Source of the DNA: Deltaproteobacteria bacterium
Lineage (GTDB): Bacteria > Desulfobacterota > Desulfobacteria > Desulfobacterales > ETH-SRB1
Length of the DNA stretch: 64,000 bases
Assembly: GCA_030272815.1 (NCBI GenBank)
Contig: JAJSZT010000014.1
Span: 1 to 64,000, forward strand
Reading direction: 5' to 3'
Position numbers and translations under genes: made by a program. Below are positions 55,500 to 64,000 of the stretch, in pieces. Every line of letters starts with the position of its first letter. Position 1 is the stretch's first letter. The notes under the pieces are model-generated. The model was not told the origin of the DNA. It ran no database searches and was given only the letters and a program-made list of their open reading frames with translations.

Positions 55500-56432
55500 T
55501 CACTTATACCCTTTTAGATATTTAAAGAACTCTGAGTCTGTTGAAAGAACAAGAGAACTGTTCTTATCAAGCGCCTGGCCGTAAACATCAAGCGTTTTGA
55601 CAAATGAATAGAATTCTGGATCCAACCCATATGCTTTGGCATATAATTTTGTCGCCTCAGCATCGGCCTTACCTTTTATTTCCTGGGAAACTTTGTATGC
55701 TTGAGAGGTAATCAGCTTTAAATCCCTTTCTTTTTCACCCAGGATCTTACGGGCCTCCCCCTGACCTTCGGAACGGAATTTCTCTGCTATCTGATTTCGT
55801 TCTGCAATCATTCGGTCATAAACGGTTCTTCTTACTTGCTCTACGTAATTAATGCGCTTTATCTTAACATCAACCAGCTCAATGCCGAACCTCTCAAGTT
55901 TGGGCTTAGCCTGCTTCAGTATTCCCTCTGTAATCTGCTGCCTGCCTGTTTTAATAACATATGCAGCTCTTTTTTCAACATCTTCCAGCCCTACTTCAAA
56001 AGTATCAAGATCCCTGTTTGTAGTTCTTACTGTCTCTATAAGTTTGTAGGAAGTAATAAAATTTCTAACAGCAGGATCAATAATATCATCAAGCCTTCCC
56101 TGAGCGCTTATCATATTGCCGACTGTCTGGAAATATTTAATCGGATCAACGATTTTCCACCTGGCAAATGTATCAACCCATATATATGTTTTATCCAGAG
56201 TTGGTATCTGACCTGGATCCCCATCCCAGTGCAACAGGTTTTTGGGAAAGTAGTTTGCATTCTGAATAAAAGGAATTTTAAAATAAAGACCCGGCGCCTG
56301 CTTAGTTTTGCCTATGACTTTTCCAAACTGAGTAACAACAACCTGTTCTGTTTCATCCACGACATAAGCTGAAACAAAAACAAGCAGACATGCGATTATA
56401 GCAATTATTATAATAAAACCTTTGGATTTCAT
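55500..56432 (-). CDS. hflC: HflC, membrane protease regulator (SPFH domain)
   Basis: 310 residues: one N-terminal membrane helix (IIIIAIIACLLVFVSAYVV), then the SPFH/prohibitin domain (TEQVVVTQFGKVIG, VDPIKYFQTVG, GIELVDVKIKRINYVEQV, ARKILGEKERDLKLI). With HflK it forms the large complex that modulates the FtsH protease. The start overlaps the hflK stop by 4 bases. The C-terminal helix is typical. Confidence 0.95.
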   Translation of the reverse strand: MKSKGFIIIIAIIACLLVFVSAYVVDETEQVVVTQFGKVIGKTKQAPGLYFKIPFIQNANYFPKNLLHWDGDPGQIPTLDKTYIWVDTFARWKIVDPIKYFQTVGNMISAQGRLDDIIDPAVRNFITSYKLIETVRTTNRDLDTFEVGLEDVEKRAAYVIKTGRQQITEGILKQAKPKLERFGIELVDVKIKRINYVEQVRRTVYDRMIAERNQIAEKFRSEGQGEARKILGEKERDLKLITSQAYKVSQEIKGKADAEATKLYAKAYGLDPEFYSFVKTLDVYGQALDKNSSLVLSTDSEFFKYLKGYK

Positions 56433-57469
56433 TTCTCTGCACCATTTTTTCCAAGATTAAGTAAAGGTAATAAATTTTTCTGTTCAGAATCTATTATATA
56501 CTTATGACCTAGTTTTGGGAAAAGATCTGTTATAGTCTCAAGGTACATCCGCCTTTTTGTAATATCCTTTGCCTTAACATACTCATTATAAAGGGCAACA
56601 AATCTTGAAGCATCGCCTTTTGCGCGGTTAATGCGATCAAGCGCATATCCTTCAGCCATCTTAATGGTTCTCTCTGCCTCTCCTCTTGCAGTCGGGATTG
56701 CCTTGTTATAATCCTCTTTTGCCTGATAGATCATTTTTTCTTTTTCCTGTACAGCCTGATTTACTTCATTAAATGAGGGCTGTACCGCTTCAGGGACATT
56801 TGTTTTTTTCATCTCTATTGTTACAATACCTATACCAGTTTCTGACTTGTCCATCTCTGCCTGCAGGTGCTGCTTAGCTTCAATAGCTATTTCCTGCCGC
56901 TTTGTTATGACCTCATTAATGCTTCTATCTCCGACTACAAGCCGCATAGAGGATTCGGACATATCTATAAGCAACTTGCGGGGATCTCGAACTTTAAATA
57001 AATAATTATAGGGATCTTTTACCTTGTACTGAACAATCCATGGCACTACGCCAACATTAAGATCGCCTGTAAGCATGAGAGACACATTCATATTTTCAGT
57101 GCCGCCGGATGCAAAAAGTTTTCTGGCTTCACCACTTGGGGATCGGAAGCCAAACTCTTCTTTATAAACGCGTTTTACCTTAACCTTTGTTACTTTCTCA
57201 ATGCCTGTCGGCAACTTGAAATTAAGACCGGGCTGGCTAACACGAATATATTTACCAAATCGCTGAACAACTCCGACCTCATCAACTCCAACCGTAAAAA
57301 ATGTAGATGAACCGAAAAATAGAGCTATCAAAACAATAACAATTAAAACCGGTCCGCCCGGGAACTTGAACTGCTTGATGTTTTTAAGGATTTCATCAAC
57401 CTGCGGAGGAACCCCGCCTCCGCCCGTCTTCTGTTGCTGCTGTTTTAGTTTTTCCCAATCCCAAGTCAT
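56429..57469 (-). CDS. hflK: HflK, membrane protease regulator (SPFH domain)
   Basis: 346 residues, with a glutamine- and glycine-rich N terminus, a membrane helix (GPVLIVIVLIALFFG) and the SPFH domain (VDEVGVVQRFGKYIRVSQPG, INEVITKRQEI, ARGEAERTIKMAEGYALDRINRAKGDA). It is first in the two-gene operon with hflC. The N-terminal Gly/Pro stretch is shorter than in E. coli. Confidence 0.94.
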   Translation of the reverse strand: MTWDWEKLKQQQQKTGGGGVPPQVDEILKNIKQFKFPGGPVLIVIVLIALFFGSSTFFTVGVDEVGVVQRFGKYIRVSQPGLNFKLPTGIEKVTKVKVKRVYKEEFGFRSPSGEARKLFASGGTENMNVSLMLTGDLNVGVVPWIVQYKVKDPYNYLFKVRDPRKLLIDMSESSMRLVVGDRSINEVITKRQEIAIEAKQHLQAEMDKSETGIGIVTIEMKKTNVPEAVQPSFNEVNQAVQEKEKMIYQAKEDYNKAIPTARGEAERTIKMAEGYALDRINRAKGDASRFVALYNEYVKAKDITKRRMYLETITDLFPKLGHKYIIDSEQKNLLPLLNLGKNGAEK

Positions 57470-57706
57470 AGTTTTTCCCCTGCGAATTTAATTAAATCTT
57501 TTTATGAGGATTTGGCCTTAATGCCCTAAAAAATAAGGTGTAGCTAACATTAATAACAATATTTATCAACAGATATTTTAAATATATAAATTGCCTGATA
57601 ATTCAAGTCAAGCAAAAAGCAAAAAGTTATGTGAAAATCAAGGCTTTTGGATTATTAAAGAGTTTTTCTTGACACTTAATCTAATTTAAAAATATTTATC
57701 AGGATT

Positions 57707-58024
57707 ATGAAATCAAACAAAAATAAGCCCAAAGAATTTGAGCACATAAGCAGCATTATAAATAAAATCTTAAAAACCTATCGCCACGAGACCGGTGAAG
57801 ACCTAAAAAATGTCTGTAGCATATGGAATAGCACGGTAGGAAAGTCCGTTGCGGAAAATGCTCAGCCCTTTGCATTAAAAGGAAAAATTCTTATTGTGAA
57901 TGTCACAAGTTCGAGCTGGATACAACAGCTCCAGTTTTTAAAAAACGATATATTAACAAAAATAAACATTTCAGCAGGGAAAGAACTGGTCGAAGAAATA
58001 AAATTTAAAATCGGAACTGTATAA
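57707..58024 (+). CDS. DciA-like (DUF721) protein
   Basis: 105 residues of DUF721. The core IWNSTVGKSVAENAQPFALK followed by KILIVNVTSSSWIQQLQFLK is the KH-like fold of DciA, which loads the replicative helicase DnaB in bacteria lacking DnaC. It is divergent from hflK. Its presence in a window with dnaN, gyrB and dnaX is in keeping with a replication gene cluster. Confidence 0.8.
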   Translation: MKSNKNKPKEFEHISSIINKILKTYRHETGEDLKNVCSIWNSTVGKSVAENAQPFALKGKILIVNVTSSSWIQQLQFLKNDILTKINISAGKELVEEIKFKIGTV

Positions 58025-58105
58025 TAAAACCACATCTATGCGTGGCTGTTAAGCTTATCAGCCATCAGCCAAGAGCTAAAAGCTCGCCCGAAGGGCGTTA
58101 GTTTA

Positions 58106-58855
58106 ATGAAAAATTTTTCAACTGATACTTTTTTCAATGGCTATATAAAAATTAAGCAGAACAGGTCTGGTTACCGTTTTTCCATAGATGCTGTTTTATT
58201 GGCCTATCATGCCGGCAAGTGTCCGGGCGGCAGAATTCTTGATCTGGGAACGGGATGCGGCATTATCCCCCTGATAATGGCGTATCGTAATCCAAAACTC
58301 ACAGTTTATGGAATTGAGATACAGAAAGAACTCGCTGATATTGCAACTATAAATGTTAAATCGAATAACATGGAAAATCAGATTACTATTCTTTGCCGAG
58401 ATATGAAAGAGCTGAATTATGATATGATTTCAGGGCCGGTTGATATGGTTGTCAGTAATCCTCCATACTGGAAGGTTTTATCCGGAAGAATGAACCCTGA
58501 TCAGCAAAGGGCGGTTGCCAGGCATGAAATCAAAGCTACACATTTCGACGTTATTGAAACCGCTCGCAGGATGCTGCGTACTTCCGGAAGATTTATAACA
58601 GTTTATTCCTCAGACCGCATAACTGATATTATTACACAAATGCGCTCTTTCAATATTGAACCGAAATTCCTTCGCACTATTCATTCCAACGGAAACTCTG
58701 AAGCAAAACTGATTCTTGTCGAAGGGATTAAAGGGGGTCGACCGGGCGTAACCATAGCTTCTCCTCTGATAATCTACCATGAAGACGGTTCATACACCAG
58801 CGAAGTAAAGCAAATGTTTCTGCCGTCAAGAAGTTATAGACTTTCAGACAATTAA
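58106..58855 (+). CDS. tRNA1(Val) adenine-37 N6-methyltransferase-like protein
   Basis: 249 residues. The SAM-binding motif I is ILDLGTGCGIIPLIMA and the catalytic NPPY motif, for amino-methylation, is in VVSNPPYWK. The FSIDAVLLAYHAG opening fits the TrmN6/YfiC family. The last residues lie in the left arm of a long inverted repeat, which supplies the stop codon. Confidence 0.85.
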   Translation: MKNFSTDTFFNGYIKIKQNRSGYRFSIDAVLLAYHAGKCPGGRILDLGTGCGIIPLIMAYRNPKLTVYGIEIQKELADIATINVKSNNMENQITILCRDMKELNYDMISGPVDMVVSNPPYWKVLSGRMNPDQQRAVARHEIKATHFDVIETARRMLRTSGRFITVYSSDRITDIITQMRSFNIEPKFLRTIHSNGNSEAKLILVEGIKGGRPGVTIASPLIIYHEDGSYTSEVKQMFLPSRSYRLSDN

Positions 58856-58942
58856 TTTCACAAGGCCAGAAGGAGGAAGGCGTATTAGTTATACGTCGAC
58901 GACTGATAACGCAGTGAAATTAATTGTCTGAAAGTCTATAGT
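58832..58942. repeat. Long inverted repeat between convergent genes
   Basis: The core TATAGACTTTCAGACAATTA-ATTTCAC near 58836 is repeated inverted near 58914 (27 matching bases), around a 52-base loop. The stop codons of the two convergent genes lie in the arms. It can act as a terminator in both directions. Confidence 0.85.
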
Positions 58943-60261
58943 TTGTTCATAACAAGACCTGTGATTACCTTTGGATAAAAATATGTTGATTTCCTTGGCA
59001 TTATAAGGCCTTTATTTGCAATATCGCGTACCTGCTCAATCTTTGTTGGATTAAGAATAAAGGAAATATCGCATTCGCCGGAAACAGCCGCTTCTATGGC
59101 CTGTTTTTCAATGCTGGAATAAGTTATAATACTTTCGTTATCTAATTTTGAATTATCAAAACCAAATATCTCTTTAAAAATCAGATAGGTTAGAACGGTA
59201 ACATCAAGATTTCTTAATGCTTCCGGAAGTTCATTGGAAAACATCCGCTCCATTACACCTGATTTAAGCGTCAGCAGATAAAATTCCATAGAGCCTTTCA
59301 TTAAGACCCCGATAATGTTTTTTGAAGCATTTGATTTAAGAATTGATATAAATTCAGCCCGAGCTCTTTCGAAATCACTGTCCATAAAAGGAATTGTCAA
59401 AATATCAAAATACTCCTCTGCTTTGTTAATAAAAGAGGCTGTTATTGAACTTTTCAGGCCTTTAACCATGCGGTGAGCGGGCAGTATTGCCAATCCGGTA
59501 TCTTCCATGCCGCTAAGATACATCATTACATAATTAGCCGGATGATCTTTATTAAAATCCGGATTGCTACTCGATATCCAGTCTCTATAGTCAAGGGCGG
59601 TTTCATAACGGTGGTGCCCGTCAGCAATAAAAAGCCTTTTCTTCTGCATTGCATTGGAAACATATCTGCAGGAATCTAAATCGGTTATGCGCCACATCCT
59701 GTGCCTGTGGCTATCATAATAAGTAAACTCTATTGCTGGTTTCTGCTTTAATGCCGGCCCCTTTAATTTATTAATTATGATGTTTTTACTATCTGAATAA
59801 AGGGAAAAAACAGGGCTGAAATTGGCATGGCATGACTTCATAAGTTCAAATCTTTCCATCTTAACATTGGAAAATGTACTCTCATGTGGAACAATAACAC
59901 CATTTTTAAACGGCTCCAGAGCAACTAAAGCAATAATTCCATAACGCGTGAAAATTTTATTTTCTAAAGAAAAATCCATGGATGTTAAATAAAATGCAGG
60001 CGTTGTATCCTGTTCCAGTATATTTTCTGAAAACCAGTTTTTTAAAAAGTCAGATGCTCTGGTATAACAATTATTATTGACATTATCGTTCTCAGTTGTT
60101 TTGCCTAATATCAGCCTTATAATGTTCTGTGGATGTCGTTCGTAGAAATTAAGCTGCTCCTGCTTTGAAATAACATCATAAGGCGGAGTTGCTACATCAG
60201 ACAAGTTGCGAATTTTTTGCGTGTTATATAAGATTCCTCTGAAAGGGAGGACTTCAGCCAT
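58936..60261 (-). CDS. DUF1015 family protein
   Basis: 441 residues. The start MAEVLPFRGILYNTQKI, then ATPPYDVISKQEQ and the LFIADGHHRYETALDY segment are the marks of DUF1015 (SpoVT/HPr-linked in annotation, function unknown). Later FSNELPEALRNLDVTVL is typical. No membrane segment. Its stop lies in the repeat shared with the methyltransferase gene. Confidence 0.85.
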   Translation of the reverse strand: MAEVLPFRGILYNTQKIRNLSDVATPPYDVISKQEQLNFYERHPQNIIRLILGKTTENDNVNNNCYTRASDFLKNWFSENILEQDTTPAFYLTSMDFSLENKIFTRYGIIALVALEPFKNGVIVPHESTFSNVKMERFELMKSCHANFSPVFSLYSDSKNIIINKLKGPALKQKPAIEFTYYDSHRHRMWRITDLDSCRYVSNAMQKKRLFIADGHHRYETALDYRDWISSSNPDFNKDHPANYVMMYLSGMEDTGLAILPAHRMVKGLKSSITASFINKAEEYFDILTIPFMDSDFERARAEFISILKSNASKNIIGVLMKGSMEFYLLTLKSGVMERMFSNELPEALRNLDVTVLTYLIFKEIFGFDNSKLDNESIITYSSIEKQAIEAAVSGECDISFILNPTKIEQVRDIANKGLIMPRKSTYFYPKVITGLVMNKL

Positions 60262-60574
60262 TTTATTAATTCCTTTGCTTGAACCTAAATTTCAGGTGTT
60301 AAATAAAAAAGAGGTGAATACTAAAAAGAATAAACTTGTTCAAGTAAAACATGAATCAATTTCATAAGTTTTTAAAAATAATTTATTTAGAGCGTTAGAG
60401 TATGTTGACAGTTCAAAACAAAAATTATATTGACTCCTACCTGCTCCAATTATAATTTTTGTAACATTTTAGCTTTATGAAACAAAAACCTGTCGTGCAT
60501 GAGCTTCAGGTGTGATTATACCTGAAGCGGATATATTTTCAAAAAGCTAAAGAGTTACTATTTTTTAAGTATTT
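60262..60574. other. Intergenic region before tRNA-Ser genes
   Basis: AT-rich, with one short hairpin (GCTTCAGGT / ACCTGAAGC at 60503-60528, loop of 8, no T tail). It carries the tRNA promoter, but no clear -35/-10 pair stands out. Confidence 0.35.
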
Positions 60575-60667
60575 GGAGAGGTGGCCGAGCGGCTGAAGGC
60601 CCCGCTCTCGAAAAGCGGTATCCTGTTAATAACGGGATCGTGGGTTCGAATCCCACCCTCTCCGCCA
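60575..60667 (+). tRNA. tRNA-Ser (CGA)
   Basis: Cloverleaf with GGAGAGG/CCTCTCC acceptor, D arm GCCGAGCGGC.., anticodon stem CCGCT/AGCGG enclosing CTCGAAA (anticodon CGA), a long variable arm (TATCCTGTTAATAACGGGATC), T arm GTGGGTTCGAATCCCAC and encoded CCA. The long variable arm is characteristic of serine tRNA. Confidence 0.95.
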
Positions 60668-60728
60668 CAAATTTTAGGTGCCTTTGGTAAAATATTTTAT
60701 TACACAGAAACTTGCAAACTCATCTTGC

Positions 60729-60822
60729 GGAGAGATGTCCGAGCTGGCTGAAGGAGCACGACTGGAAATCGTGTGTGCTGCCAAAAGCGGCACCGAGGGT
60801 TCGAATCCCTCTCTCTCCGCCA
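60729..60822 (+). tRNA. tRNA-Ser (GGA)
   Basis: Acceptor GGAGAGA/TCTCTCC, anticodon stem CACGA/TCGTG around CTGGAAA (anticodon GGA), long variable arm (GTGCTGCCAAAAGCGGCAC), T arm GAGGGTTCGAATCCCTC and encoded CCA. It lies 61 bases after the other serine tRNA and 20 bases before dnaX. Confidence 0.95.
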
Positions 60823-60842
60823 TTAATTAATCAGGAAAATAT

Positions 60843-62504
60843 ATGTCCTACCTTGTTCTTGCTCGTAAGTATCGACCCCAAACCTTTGACGAGGTTATAA
60901 AACAAAACCACGTCACCCAAACTTTAACTAACGCTATCAAATCGCGTCGGGTTGCCCATGCAATCCTTTTTACCGGACCAAGAGGGACCGGCAAAACCAC
61001 TGTAGCACGAATACTGGCAAAGGCTATGAACTGCAAAGAGGGCCCCACCCCGATCCCTTGTAATACATGCGGATCATGCCGTGAAATTACTTCAGGAAAT
61101 GCGGTTGACGTATTTGAAATTGACGGTGCATCGAACAACGGCGTTGAACAAATTAGAAGTCTGCGTGAAAATATAAACTACATGCCGGCTCACAGCCCTA
61201 ACAAGATATACATTATAGATGAAGTCCACATGTTGAGTATCTCTGCATTTAACGCTCTGTTAAAAACTTTAGAAGAACCCCCATCACATGTAATGTTTAT
61301 TTTTGCAACTACCGAGCCCCATAAGATACCTGTAACTATACTTTCCAGGTGCCAGCGTTACGACTTCAAACTCATTGATATCGAGTCAATTTCAAATCAT
61401 ATGAAGGATATATGTTCTAAAGAACATATTGATATAACTGAAGAAAGCCTGATGCTGATTGCCAGCGAAGCCGGGGGAAGCATTAGAGATGCCTTAAGCC
61501 TTCTTGACCAGATAATGGCCTGTTCGGAAGGAACTATCAGCTACAAGAACATTTTAGACATTCTGGGAGTTGCCGACAGAAAAATAATTTTTGATATTTC
61601 AAATGCAATTTTACGAAAGGATATTCCGGAAGCTCTTAATGTAGTGGATGAAATTTATGCCCGCGGATATGAAATGAAAAAATTTTATGCGGAAATTATT
61701 GAACATTTCAGAAATCTGCTTGTTGTAAAGATGGGCAAAAATATCAGCAAACTGATAAATCTCCCTTCACATGAAATAGATTTAATGCAAGATCAGGTTC
61801 AGGATATTTCCGAATCTTATTTGAACCAGATTTTTGATCTTCTCTTCAAAGAGGAGGCTTCGATAAGGCTTTCGGCTCAACCAAAGTTGGCGCTTGAGAT
61901 AGCATTTATCAGACTGTCTCAGATAAAGCCTGTATTACCTATTGATTTGCTTATAGAAAAACTTGATGACTTAAAAAAAAACCTTCCGGCAATTCCCGCT
62001 AATTATGAAGTTGCTGAAAATGAGGACGCTTTAAAATATTATAGTAAGGGCTCGCAAGGGATTTCAGAAGAGCCGGCTGATTCAACGGAGCTTAAAGAAT
62101 CTTGCAGCTCCCCTTCTTATAATCCTGATGATAATCTTGAAATTACATGGAATAAACTCCTTGATATTTTTTCAAAAAACCATCCTGCTCTTGCTGCAAA
62201 TCTGGCAAAGTGTTCCTTGAAAAAACTTACCAAACAAAATATTGAACTTGAGGTGCATGGTAATGGTTATAATATAAACATGATAAAGCGTGATAAAAAT
62301 GTTGCTATCATAAAAGAAATATGCAGTAAATTTTTTGAAGAAAAGATGAATCTGACCATAAAAGCCAAAAACAAACAAAATAGTGAAAAAAAACAGGGGG
62401 AAAATCAAAACAACAATTTGAAGCAGAAAGCATTGAGTCACCCTCTGGTAACAGATGCAATCGAAATTTTTAACGGAAAAGTTGTTGATGTAGAAATTAT
62501 ATAG
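60843..62504 (+). CDS. dnaX: DNA polymerase III subunits gamma/tau
   Basis: 553 residues. It loads the sliding clamp onto DNA. The P-loop is [14 protein letters not shown]; the Cys-4 zinc site is CKEG...CNTCGSC; Walker [10 protein letters not shown] and the SRC motif (LSRCQRYDF) are present. A run of nine A at 61973-61981 lies about codon 378, just after domain III. A -1 slip there would give a shorter product of about 386 residues with stop at 62000. First gene of the dnaX-ybaB-recR unit. Confidence 0.95.
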   Translation: MSYLVLARKYRPQTFDEVIKQNHVTQTLTNAIKSRRVAHAILFTGPRGTGKTTVARILAKAMNCKEGPTPIPCNTCGSCREITSGNAVDVFEIDGASNNGVEQIRSLRENINYMPAHSPNKIYIIDEVHMLSISAFNALLKTLEEPPSHVMFIFATTEPHKIPVTILSRCQRYDFKLIDIESISNHMKDICSKEHIDITEESLMLIASEAGGSIRDALSLLDQIMACSEGTISYKNILDILGVADRKIIFDISNAILRKDIPEALNVVDEIYARGYEMKKFYAEIIEHFRNLLVVKMGKNISKLINLPSHEIDLMQDQVQDISESYLNQIFDLLFKEEASIRLSAQPKLALEIAFIRLSQIKPVLPIDLLIEKLDDLKKNLPAIPANYEVAENEDALKYYSKGSQGISEEPADSTELKESCSSPSYNPDDNLEITWNKLLDIFSKNHPALAANLAKCSLKKLTKQNIELEVHGNGYNINMIKRDKNVAIIKEICSKFFEEKMNLTIKAKNKQNSEKKQGENQNNNLKQKALSHPLVTDAIEIFNGKVVDVEII

Positions 62505-62517
62505 GAGGTATTTACTC

Positions 62518-62826
62518 ATGAAAGGCATGGGAAACATGATGAAACAGGCTCAAAAGCTTCAGGCTAAGATGCTTAGAATGCAGGAAGAGCTGGCAGATAA
62601 AACCGTTGAAGCAACCGCCGGTGGAGGTATGATTAAGGCCGTAGCAAATGGCAGGCAGCAGATCTTGTCAATCAAAATAGAAAAGGAAGTCGTTGATCCT
62701 GATGATGTTGAAATGCTTCAGGATTTGATACTTGCTGCAGTAAATGACGCTCTTGCAAAATCACAGGAAATGGTTTCAGGAGAGATGAGCAAACTTACCG
62801 GCGGTCTTAAAATACCTGGGATGTAA
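62518..62826 (+). CDS. ybaB: YbaB/EbfC nucleoid-associated protein
   Basis: 102 residues; [21 protein letters not shown] and [20 protein letters not shown] are typical of this DNA-binding dimer family. An AGGAGG site precedes the ATG. Its place between dnaX and recR is conserved in many bacteria. Confidence 0.95.
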   Translation: MKGMGNMMKQAQKLQAKMLRMQEELADKTVEATAGGGMIKAVANGRQQILSIKIEKEVVDPDDVEMLQDLILAAVNDALAKSQEMVSGEMSKLTGGLKIPGM

Positions 62827-63040
62827 TTAAAGTGCCTGGACGAAAACTCAGAACACCTGAAATTACAGTCAGTTGGATGCTATTTTCAAACCAAAGATTT
62901 TTAGCAGTTAGCTATCAGCCTTTAGCTAAGAGCTAACCGCTAATGGCTAATAGCTTTTTCACAAATCTTCACATCGGTAAATAAGCTGAACCTATCGCCA
63001 GTATTAAAAAAAAATACTTTTCGGACAGGCACTAATTATT
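62827..63040. other. Intergenic region with AGCT-rich repeat
   Basis: 62900-62955 consists of tandem-like words (TTAGCTATCAGCC, TTTAGCTAAGAGC, TAATGGCTAATAGC). Similar words occur at 58048-58085 before the methyltransferase gene. Confidence 0.45.
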
Positions 63041-63640
63041 ATGAGTCACTATCCATTATCAATCATGAACCTGGTTAAAAATATCTCCCGGCTTCCGGGG
63101 ATAGGAGAAAAGACTGCCGAACGCCTCACTATGCATATAATTCGTTCTCCGTTAAAAGAGGTTGAACAGCTTTCCCTGAGCATCCTGGAAACCAGAAAAA
63201 AAATAGGATCATGTTCCATCTGTTTTGGCCTGAGCGATAGCGACATCTGCAATATCTGCAGCGACGGGACAAGAAACAGCTCATTATTGTGCGTGGTGGA
63301 ACAGCCCGCCGATATGGTGGCTATCGAAAAGTCAGGGGCTTTTAAAGGAATTTATCATATTCTTCAGGGCGCTATGTCTCCGATGGACGGCATAGGGCCT
63401 GACGATATAAGGCTCAAGGAGCTGCTATCAAGAATAAAAGATAATAATGTAAAAGAGATTGTTCTTGCGACAAGCACCACGGTTGAAGGCGAAGCCACTG
63501 CCTTGTATATTGCTCAGCGTTTAGAAAATTATCCGGTTAAAACAACTCGTATTGCTTCAGGAATACCGATAGGTGGTGATCTGAAATACATTGATCAGAT
63601 TACCATAAAAAGAGCTATGGAAACACGACATGCCATTTAA
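63041..63640 (+). CDS. recR: Recombination mediator RecR
   Basis: 199 residues. Helix-hairpin-helix LPGIGEKTAERLTMHI, four-Cys zinc site (CSIC...CNIC), Toprim segment LCVVEQPADMVAIE and the Walker B-like IASGIPIGGDLKYID end are all present. It works with RecO and RecF in gap repair. It overlaps the following gene by 11 bases. Confidence 0.96.
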   Translation: MSHYPLSIMNLVKNISRLPGIGEKTAERLTMHIIRSPLKEVEQLSLSILETRKKIGSCSICFGLSDSDICNICSDGTRNSSLLCVVEQPADMVAIEKSGAFKGIYHILQGAMSPMDGIGPDDIRLKELLSRIKDNNVKEIVLATSTTVEGEATALYIAQRLENYPVKTTRIASGIPIGGDLKYIDQITIKRAMETRHAI

Positions 63641-64000
63641 TACAATAAAACCTTCAGATATATTTATTTGCAAAAAATGCGGTGACTGCTGCAAAGGATT
63701 CGGAGGAACCTATGTGACTGCAAATGATATTGAAAAAATTGCAGCTTATATAAATACAGATCCAAAGAAATTTGTTTCAGACTACTGCTTTAAATCAGGA
63801 AGTAAGCTGGTGCTTGCACAGGGCGCTGACGGTTACTGTATCTTCTGGGATGATCTGTGCACCATACATCCGGTTAAACCACGCATGTGCAGGGCATGGC
63901 CGTTTATAGAAAGCGTGCTGACAGATATAAACAACTGGCGTATCATGGCTGATTCGTGCCCCGGCATCCGAACTGATGTGCCTGATAATCTGGTGCAGGA
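63630..64000 (+). CDS. YkgJ-family Cys-cluster protein (partial, cut by window end)
   Basis: The first 123 codons are visible. CKKCGDCCKGFGG is the family CxxCxxCC cluster, followed by CIFWDDLCTIHPVKPRMCRAWP, which provides further Cys residues. It probably binds zinc or an iron-sulfur cluster; function unknown. It starts inside the end of recR, so is likely co-transcribed. Confidence 0.82.
   Translation, partial: MPFNTIKPSDIFICKKCGDCCKGFGGTYVTANDIEKIAAYINTDPKKFVSDYCFKSGSKLVLAQGADGYCIFWDDLCTIHPVKPRMCRAWPFIESVLTDINNWRIMADSCPGIRTDVPDNLVQ

Overview
The window is a bacterial chromosome segment that looks like a sulfate-reducing Desulfobacterota (Desulfobacterales-type) genome. The reasons are the moderately AT-rich base composition, two adjacent multihaem c-type cytochromes, an archaeal-type thymidylate synthase, an EndoQ-UvrD helicase fusion, a 32-residue AURKAIP1/COX24-like basic protein, and many short palindromic intergenic elements. 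The lineage is inferred from gene content; no rRNA gene is present to test it.

Layout. 0-8.5 kb: replication and repair genes (thymidylate synthase, gyrB and dnaN on minus; a PHP/EndoQ-UvrD fusion on plus). 8.8-15.3 kb: a decayed accessory region with intact and broken toxin-antitoxin (TA) modules, plus fragments copied from a gene that is intact further right. 15.3-18.2 kb: an intact three-gene ABC-3C conflict system (nuclease-like effector, middle component, DUF2326-type ATPase). 18.7-26.7 kb: a branched-chain amino acid type ABC transporter operon (livJ, two unknown genes, an atypical SDR, livH, livM, livG, livF) interrupted by an MNT/HEPN remnant and by an RHH/PIN module. 26.7-33.4 kb: more accessory DNA, with a TA remnant, a TIGR04255 / 148-residue / DUF7689 operon, a TIR-domain protein followed by an attC-like site, a coiled-coil membrane protein, a Fic fragment and a RecQ helicase. 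33.5-41.6 kb: core metabolism on minus (sixA, ppsA, yihY, an acyltransferase-ACP-acyl ligase fusion, an MFS transporter). 42-44.8 kb: a small accessory island with a truncated RND adaptor, a 143-bp inverted-repeat element, a DNA-binding fragment, an orphan hsdS and a Fic gene. 44.9-57.5 kb: minus-strand core genes (lsrF-like aldolase, aldolase/SDR fusion, two cytochromes, LysM protein, groEL/groES, FmdB-like zinc ribbon, HExxH protein, hflC/hflK). 57.7-64 kb: dciA, trmN6-like gene, DUF1015, two tRNA-Ser, dnaX-ybaB-recR and a YkgJ-like gene cut by the window end.

The strongest candidates for something new are four. The first is the three-gene TIGR04255/148-aa/DUF7689 operon, whose last product looks like a Cys-His enzyme. 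The second is the unusual liv operon, with an SDR whose catalytic Tyr position is His and an unknown partner lacking a normal start codon. The third is the set of scattered copies of the ABC-3C ATPase gene tail among dying TA modules. The fourth is the TIR gene that appears to sit in a solitary integron-like cassette. Across the TA modules the toxin is usually the broken partner while the antitoxin survives. Several genes take their stop codons from short palindromic elements, which suggests that these elements have remodelled gene ends. All functional statements are from reading the sequence; no searches were run.
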